DNA of 9,567 bases. Source: Propionibacteriaceae bacterium (lineage in GTDB: Bacteria > Actinomycetota > Actinomycetes > Propionibacteriales > Propionibacteriaceae). Below, one piece after another: positions 4,988-9,567 of the stretch. The notes under the pieces were generated by a model. That model worked only from the letters and a program-made list of their open reading frames with translations. It was not told the DNA's origin and made no database searches. Each line of letters starts with the position of its first letter. Position 1 is the first letter of the stretch. The position numbers and the translations under genes are program-made. The stretch is from NCBI GenBank assembly GCA_030528545.1, contig JAUMYR010000089.1:1870-11436 (forward strand). Direction: 5' to 3'.

Positions 4988-6163
4988 ATGCGACACCCAG
5001 CCTGGCGGGCCAGCGGCCCCAAACACATCCCGCGTCTTGGGCTCGCTGTCGCTTTCACACTGATCGTCGCCTCAACCGTTGATGACATTCGGCTCTCCGA
5101 CGGCGGGTTCTGGGAGATCCTGGTCCTGCTATCGGGGTGTGCCGCGGTCATCGTCGCGGGCTGGCTGCCCATCGTGGCCATCGCCCTGGTGTGGACGACG
5201 CTGCTGCTGGCCTGGCAGACCGGCCTCGTGGCCGCCATCGTCCTTCCGCTGTGGCTGAGCACCGCCCTGATCTGCGCCATCACCCCACGCTGGGTCAGGT
5301 GGGCCCACGCGGTCTCGGTGACGATCGCCTGCTGCGCGCTCACCATGCGCAACACCTCACTCAGCCAGGCCGCTGGGGTCTGGGGCCCGCTGCTGCTGGT
5401 GTTCACCGCCGCGGCCGTGGGCGAGGTGACGCACTGGGCCCTGGAGGCCCACTCCCGCGCCCGGGCCGCGGAGGCGCAGCGACGGCGCCAGGACGCCGAA
5501 CACGCCAGGCAGGTTGCGCGCGCCCGCGAGGAGGAACGATCGGAGCTGGCCCGCTCACTACACGATGTGGTCGCCAGCCAGCTGACCGTCGTGGCCACGA
5601 CCGTCGCCGCGGCTAAGGCGTCCGATGACGCCCAGCGCTGGCGCGAGGCCCTAGACGTCGTCGGCTCCGCCACTGAGGCGGCGCTGGTGGAGATGCGCGA
5701 TCTGCTTCGTGTGCTGGACCACCGCAGCGCCGCCACCCACACCCAGGCAGAGACCCCGCCATCGGTGCGGGTCTCTCAGCTGGCCGCCATGGCGACCCGG
5801 CTGAACCACGCGGTTCAACTCGAACTGGACGCAGACGCCCTGGATACCGCTCCAGGTAGGCAGGCTAACGCCATCGTCCGGGTCGTCCGGGAATCCCTCA
5901 CGAACGCGATGCGTTACGCCGGAAGCGGGATCATCGTGGTCACCATCGGAACCCAACAGGGGCAGCTATATGTCCGGGTCGCCACTCCGGCACCACATCA
6001 GGGCATAGCGTCCGGGAACCCGGCGGGATCTGGGCGGGGACTGGCTGGGCTGTCCACGACGGTCGGCGACGCCGGTGGCAGCTTGAGCGCCGGGCCGGGG
6101 CCGGACGGCCACTGGGCCGTGGAAGCCAGCTTCGGTGATCCTAGCCCGTCGGCACACCCCTAG
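4988..6163 (+). CDS. NarL-type sensor histidine kinase (HisKA_3)
   Basis: The 391-aa kinase has an N-terminal membrane domain of about five hydrophobic segments (about 18-30, 44-65, 66-90, 105-120, 132-148) with very short loops and no extracellular sensor domain. An Arg/Glu-rich coiled-coil linker (about 153-185) follows. The HisKA_3 H-box is EEERSELARSLHDVV with His192. The ATPase domain has the N-box RESLTNAMRYAG (Asn306) and the G-box GSGRGLAGL (347-355). The end is a short Pro/Ser tail. GGAGGTGA at 4970-4977 supports ATG 4988. Kinases with polytopic membrane sensors of this sort often sense peptides or membrane stress. The secreted 50-aa peptide just upstream is an obvious candidate ligand. 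The cognate regulator is almost certainly the NarL-type protein at 3878-4585, the only one in the window. Confidence 0.93.
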   Translation: MRHPAWRASGPKHIPRLGLAVAFTLIVASTVDDIRLSDGGFWEILVLLSGCAAVIVAGWLPIVAIALVWTTLLLAWQTGLVAAIVLPLWLSTALICAITPRWVRWAHAVSVTIACCALTMRNTSLSQAAGVWGPLLLVFTAAAVGEVTHWALEAHSRARAAEAQRRRQDAEHARQVARAREEERSELARSLHDVVASQLTVVATTVAAAKASDDAQRWREALDVVGSATEAALVEMRDLLRVLDHRSAATHTQAETPPSVRVSQLAAMATRLNHAVQLELDADALDTAPGRQANAIVRVVRESLTNAMRYAGSGIIVVTIGTQQGQLYVRVATPAPHQGIASGNPAGSGRGLAGLSTTVGDAGGSLSAGPGPDGHWAVEASFGDPSPSAHP

Positions 6164-6200
6164 GAACAGCGCTCGGACCACCCGCCGCCACCCCGCCCCA

Positions 6201-6229
6201 TTGACTGCTCCGACGTCCAGTCGTAAGAT
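6201..6229 (+). promoter_or_regulatory. Sigma-70-type promoter of the pflDC operon
   Basis: TTGACT (6201-6206) and TAAGAT (6224-6229) are separated by exactly 17 nt, a near-consensus housekeeping promoter. The predicted start is about 6236, giving a leader of about 40 nt with AGGGAGAAG (6262-6270) before ATG 6276. It is the clearest promoter in the window and shows that the glycyl radical enzyme operon is transcribed independently of the kinase gene. Confidence 0.72.
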
Positions 6230-6231
6230 TT

Positions 6232-6247
6232 AGTAAATCGATACACT
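6232..6247. promoter_or_regulatory. LacI-type operator over the pflDC transcription start
   Basis: AGTAAATCGATACACT is symmetrical in 12 of 16 bases (AGT-nn-ATCGAT-nn-ACT) around a central CG, the hallmark of LacI/GalR operators. It covers the predicted transcription start at about 6236, the classic repressor position. An overlapping second palindrome, GATTTA-G-TAAATC (6227-6239), also covers the end of the -10. The LacI-family gene ending at 96 is a candidate repressor. The effector is unknown. Confidence 0.6.
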
Positions 6248-6275
6248 GCGTGTTTTCTACCAGGGAGAAGCAGCG

Positions 6276-8654
6276 ATGACGACCTTCCCAGACAGCCAGA
6301 GCCCGGCGCTACTGGCCACCGTGAACCAGTCCCCCCGGATCGAGCGGCTGCGCGAGGCCATGCTCTCCGAGACGCGGGTGGTCTCGGTGGACCAGGCCCT
6401 CATCACCACCAGGGTTTACGCCGATCACCCAGACGAGCCGGTCATCGTGAAACGTGCGCTGGCTCTGGCCGCAGCGCTGAGGGAACTGCCGATCCGGATC
6501 ACCCCGGGCGAACTGATCGTCGGCAACCGCACCCCCAGCGTCCGCGCCGGGGTCATTACCCCCGAGGCCGGGGCGTCCTGGATCGACCGCGAGATCGAGA
6601 CCCTGCCCACCCGCCCCCAGGACCGGTTCGAGGTGGATGAGGCGACCATCGCCGCGTTCCGAGAGATCTACCCGCGCTGGCAAGGCCACTCCCTAGAAGA
6701 CGTCATCCGCGCCCGGCACGGCGAGGCCATCGACGAGATCGCCAAGGTCGTCAAGATCAACCAGAAGGACCACGCCCAGGGCCACATCTGCCCCAACGTC
6801 ACCAAGTGGCTGGCCTGCGGACCGGCGGGGCTGGCCCGTGAGGCGGCGGTGCGGGGGGCGGCCTGCACCGCGAAACAGTCCGAGTTCTACCGGGCGGTCG
6901 AGATCGTCATGGCCGGGACGCAGGACTTCATGCGCCGCTACGCCGCGCTCGCCGCCGAGATGGCCGACGCCCACCCCGCCGAGGCCGCCGACCTGCGCGA
7001 GGTGGCCCGCGTCATGACCCACCTCGCCGAGCACCCGCCGCGCACCTTCGGGGAGGCCATCCAGTCGGTCTGGGTGCTATTCACCGTGCTGCACACCGAG
7101 TCCAATGCGTCCTCCTTCTCCCCCGGACGCCTCGACCTGGCGCTGCTGCCCTACTATCAGGCCGACATCGAGGCGGGACGCCTAACCCCGGAGGGAGCGC
7201 TCGAACTCATCGAGTGCCTCTTCCTCAAGTTCAACCAGATCGTCTACCTGCGCAACTCTCACAGCGCCCGGTTCTTCGCGGGTTTCCCGATCGGGTTCAA
7301 CATCGCGGTGGGAGGCCAGGACGCCGACGGCAACGACGTCGCCAACCCCTTGTCCTTCCTGTTCCTGCAAGCCCAGAAACACCTGGGGCTGCCCCAGCCC
7401 AACCTCAGCGTCCGCCTGCACGAAGGGACCAGCGAGGAGCTGCTCAAGGAGTCGGTGCGGGTGGTCGCCCGGGGCAGCGGCATGCCGCAGTTCTTCAACG
7501 ACAACTCGGTCATCCCGGCCCTTGAGGCGGTCGGGGTGAGCCACGCCGACGCCCTCGACTACGCCATCGTCGGGTGCGTCGAGCTGACCACCCAGGGCAA
7601 CAACCTGGGCTGGAGCGACGCGGCGATGTTCAACCTCAACAAGGCCCTCGAACTGACCCTGACCGGCGGCGTGGACTTGCTGACCGGGGAACGGATCGGT
7701 CCCGATTTCGGGTGCCTCACCGGCTACGCCACCTGGGACGACCTGGAGACCGCGTTCGCCAAGATGATCGACCACTATGTCGACAAGATGATCGCCGCGT
7801 GCGAGGTCGTGGAGCGCGCACACATGGACGTGCTGCCGACGGCCTTCCTCTCGGCGGTCATCGACGACTGTCTCGCGGTCGGGGTCGATGTCACCGCGGG
7901 CGGGGCCGCCTACGACCTGTCCGGCATCCAGATGATCCAGGTCGCGTCCCTGGCCGACAGCCTGGCCGCGCTGAAGAAGCTGGTCTTCGAGGATGGCCGG
8001 ATCTCCCGGGAGCGGATGCTGGAGGCGCTGCGCGCCGACTTCGTCGGTTACGAGGTGGAACAGGCCCTGATGCTGCACAAGGCCCCCAAGTACGGCAACG
8101 ACATCGCCTACGTAGACGACCTGGGACGCCAGTGGGCCGGGTACTTCGCCGAGCGGCTGGCGTCCTATACCAATATCCGGGGCGGGCGCTACCACACCGG
8201 CATGTACACCGTCTCGGCCCACGTTCCCATGGGCGAAAACGTCGGGGCCTCCCCCGACGGACGCAAGGCGGGAACCCCGCTGGCCGACGGCGGGCTGTCC
8301 CCGGTGTATGGCCGCGATATGGCCGGGCCGACCGCGGTGCTGCAATCGGTGGCGAAGATGGACAACACCTACACCTCCAACGGTGGGCTGCTGAATCTGA
8401 AGTTCCTGCCCGAGTTCTTCGACTCAGAGACCAATGTCGACAAGTTCGCCCAGTTCCTGCGGGCCTTCGTCGCCCTGGAGGTGCCGCACGTGCAGTTCAA
8501 CGTCGTGCGCCGCGAGGACCTGATCGCGGCCAAGGCCGACCCCGACCGGTACCGCAGCCTGACCATCCGGGTGGCGGGCTACACCGCCTACTTCACCGAG
8601 CTGGCCGGTGACCTCCAGGACGAGATCATCGCCCGGACCACCCACGAGATGTGA
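6276..8654 (+). CDS. pflD: PflD-type glycyl radical enzyme (PFL-like lyase/dehydratase)
   Basis: The 792-aa protein is complete and of normal length. The glycyl radical motif RVAGYTAYF places the radical on Gly768. The thiyl-radical Cys434 and catalytic-base Glu436 lie in GCVELTTQGNN, the CVE signature of eliminating/dehydrating glycyl radical enzymes rather than true pyruvate formate-lyase, which has two adjacent active cysteines. From memory, long stretches align with E. coli PflD (PTRPQDRF, ELIVGNRT, GGLSP, TAVL, QFNVV). E. coli PflD has been reported to open the ring of 1,5-anhydromannitol-6-phosphate to 1-deoxyfructose-6-phosphate, later split by a transaldolase-like aldolase. The residues after CVE differ from what I recall of E. 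coli PflD, so the substrate here may differ. AGGGAGAAG (6262-6270) supports ATG 6276. The activase follows directly. The enzyme is oxygen-sensitive, so it works in anaerobic cytoplasm. Confidence 0.95.
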   Translation: MTTFPDSQSPALLATVNQSPRIERLREAMLSETRVVSVDQALITTRVYADHPDEPVIVKRALALAAALRELPIRITPGELIVGNRTPSVRAGVITPEAGASWIDREIETLPTRPQDRFEVDEATIAAFREIYPRWQGHSLEDVIRARHGEAIDEIAKVVKINQKDHAQGHICPNVTKWLACGPAGLAREAAVRGAACTAKQSEFYRAVEIVMAGTQDFMRRYAALAAEMADAHPAEAADLREVARVMTHLAEHPPRTFGEAIQSVWVLFTVLHTESNASSFSPGRLDLALLPYYQADIEAGRLTPEGALELIECLFLKFNQIVYLRNSHSARFFAGFPIGFNIAVGGQDADGNDVANPLSFLFLQAQKHLGLPQPNLSVRLHEGTSEELLKESVRVVARGSGMPQFFNDNSVIPALEAVGVSHADALDYAIVGCVELTTQGNNLGWSDAAMFNLNKALELTLTGGVDLLTGERIGPDFGCLTGYATWDDLETAFAKMIDHYVDKMIAACEVVERAHMDVLPTAFLSAVIDDCLAVGVDVTAGGAAYDLSGIQMIQVASLADSLAALKKLVFEDGRISRERMLEALRADFVGYEVEQALMLHKAPKYGNDIAYVDDLGRQWAGYFAERLASYTNIRGGRYHTGMYTVSAHVPMGENVGASPDGRKAGTPLADGGLSPVYGRDMAGPTAVLQSVAKMDNTYTSNGGLLNLKFLPEFFDSETNVDKFAQFLRAFVALEVPHVQFNVVRREDLIAAKADPDRYRSLTIRVAGYTAYFTELAGDLQDEIIARTTHEM

Positions 8655-8655
8655 C

Positions 8656-9567
8656 GTGGCTGGCGTGCCCCTCGGCGCGCCGGTCGTGGCGGGGGACCTG
8701 GCGGCCAATGTCGTCGACATCCGCCGGTTCTCCACCCACGACGGTGACGGTATCCGCACGACGATCTTCCTCAAGGGGTGCAGCCTGGCCTGTTCCTGGT
8801 GCCAGAATCCCGAGACGATCAGCCCCGCCCGGCGCCCCGTGTTCTTTCGCTCGCGCTGCATCGACTGTGGGCTCTGCCTGGGCGAGGCCTCCGGTGGCGC
8901 GGCCGTCCGGGACTCCGAGGGGGCGGTGCGTGTGGACACCACCCGCCGGGACGCCGATTGGGACGGCCTAGTCCGGCTCTGCCCGACCGGGGCGATCGCC
9001 TACGACTCGAACCGCTACACCGTGAGCGAACTGGTCGAGATCGCCCAGCGCGACCGGGTGTTCTTCGGCGCCCAGGGCGGGGTCACGCTGTCGGGCGGCG
9101 AGCCGCTGTTGCTGCCCGGATTCGCCCCCGCCCTGCTGCGCGCCCTCAAGGAGGCCGGGATCGATACCGCGGTCGAGACCGCCCTCAACGTCCGCCGCGA
9201 ACACGTCTTCGAGGCCCTGGCCTGGTGCGATCACATGTTCGCCGACTGCAAGCTGATCGACTCCGCGGCCCACCGCCGCCACGCCGGGAACGGCAACGAG
9301 CGGATCTTGAGCAACCTGGAGGCCCTGCTGCGCAGCGACCGCCGCGACGACATCACCGTCCGCACCCCGCTGATCCCCGGCATCACCGACGGCGCCGACA
9401 ATATCGCCGGGATCGCCCGGTTCATCTCGGGGCTCTACCCGGGCGTCCGCTACGAGTTGCTGAACTACAACCCCCTGGCGGCCGCCAAGTACGACAACCT
9501 GCCCGGGCGTGACTTCGTGTTCAGTGCCGAGGATAATCCGCCCATGTTCACCAAGGCCCAGCTCGCC
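8656..9567 (+). CDS. pflC: PflC-type glycyl-radical-enzyme activase (radical SAM), partial
   Basis: The frame is open from GTG 8656 to the window end; 304 codons are visible and probably 10-30 remain. It begins 1 nt after the pflD stop codon, so it is translationally coupled; no separate ribosome binding site is seen, and GTG 8665 or 8686 are possible starts. The radical-SAM cluster motif is C42-x3-C46-x2-C49 in KGCSLACSWCQNPE, preceded by STHDGDGIRT. An inserted ferredoxin-like region has CxxCxxC (C68, C71, C74) and a later LCPTG (C109), enough for one extra [4Fe-4S] cluster. LSGGEP (145-150) is the SAM-binding motif. From memory the pattern matches E. coli PflC. It would cleave S-adenosylmethionine reductively and abstract hydrogen from Gly768 of the partner. 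No ATG lies near the N-terminus, so an ATG-only search misses this gene. Confidence 0.93.
   Translation, partial: MAGVPLGAPVVAGDLAANVVDIRRFSTHDGDGIRTTIFLKGCSLACSWCQNPETISPARRPVFFRSRCIDCGLCLGEASGGAAVRDSEGAVRVDTTRRDADWDGLVRLCPTGAIAYDSNRYTVSELVEIAQRDRVFFGAQGGVTLSGGEPLLLPGFAPALLRALKEAGIDTAVETALNVRREHVFEALAWCDHMFADCKLIDSAAHRRHAGNGNERILSNLEALLRSDRRDDITVRTPLIPGITDGADNIAGIARFISGLYPGVRYELLNYNPLAAAKYDNLPGRDFVFSAEDNPPMFTKAQLA

Noticed and set aside
6140..6164. CCTAG ... CTAGG inverted repeat at the end of the kinase gene, considered as a terminator
   Set aside because: It has only five pairs with an AT-containing stem and a 15-nt loop, and no T-tract, so it is too weak to call.
7182..8345. Long minus-strand open frame (387 codons) opposite pflD
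   Set aside because: It is low in hydrophobic patterning, rich in Gly, Asp, Val, Gln and His, has no ribosome binding site, and is the expected antisense shadow of a GC-rich gene with strong third-position bias.
7574..8611. Plus-strand open frame (345 codons) overlapping pflD in another frame
   Set aside because: Its translation is Arg/Gly/Pro-rich repeat-like filler, typical of an out-of-frame reading of a high-GC gene, and all catalytic motifs lie in the other frame.
1..9567. CRISPR array, tRNA/rRNA genes, insertion sequences, attachment sites
   Set aside because: By eye I found no spaced direct repeats, no cloverleaf-like or rRNA-like sequence, and no transposase or integrase coding sequence or terminal inverted repeats.

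Overview
The window is GC-rich (about two thirds G+C by eye). It carries Gram-positive style ribosome binding sites, NarL-type two-component proteins and an oxygen-sensitive glycyl radical enzyme. This points to a facultatively or strictly anaerobic actinobacterium. Propionibacteriaceae or a related anaerobic lineage is a reasonable guess, but nothing in the sequence fixes the genus.

Layout. (1) Positions 1-96 are the last 31 codons of a LacI-family regulator. (2) Positions 280-3871 are a tight five-gene + strand run: a 111-aa single-pass membrane protein with a Cys pair in its outside tail, a 105-aa two-helix membrane protein, a 200-aa membrane-embedded M50-like metalloprotease (HEFAH), an ABC ATPase and a roughly 12-helix ABC permease. 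(3) A NarL/LuxR-type response regulator lies on the - strand (3878-4585), tail to tail with the permease. (4) Divergent from it are a 50-aa secreted peptide with a near-perfect ribosome binding site (4772-4924) and a NarL-type sensor histidine kinase (4988-6163). (5) Positions 6276-9567 hold a PflD-type glycyl radical enzyme and its PflC-type radical-SAM activase. This pair has its own strong promoter, with a LacI-like palindrome over the predicted transcription start. The activase runs off the window end.

Interpretation. Genes 280-6163 look like one self-contained peptide cassette: candidate substrate peptide(s), an intramembrane protease, an exporter, and a two-component system that probably controls it. 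The strongest evidence for unity is a 22-bp motif, 19 of 22 bases identical, found only upstream of the 111-aa gene (183-204) and in the divergent region before the 50-aa peptide and the regulator (4640-4661). It is a good candidate for the response regulator's binding site. I do not recognise the cassette as a described bacteriocin or pheromone system; its function (antimicrobial peptide, pheromone, or stress-peptide handling) is inference. The LacI remnant and the LacI-like operator on the pflDC operon flank the cassette, which may mean that the cassette was inserted between a sugar regulator and its target operon.
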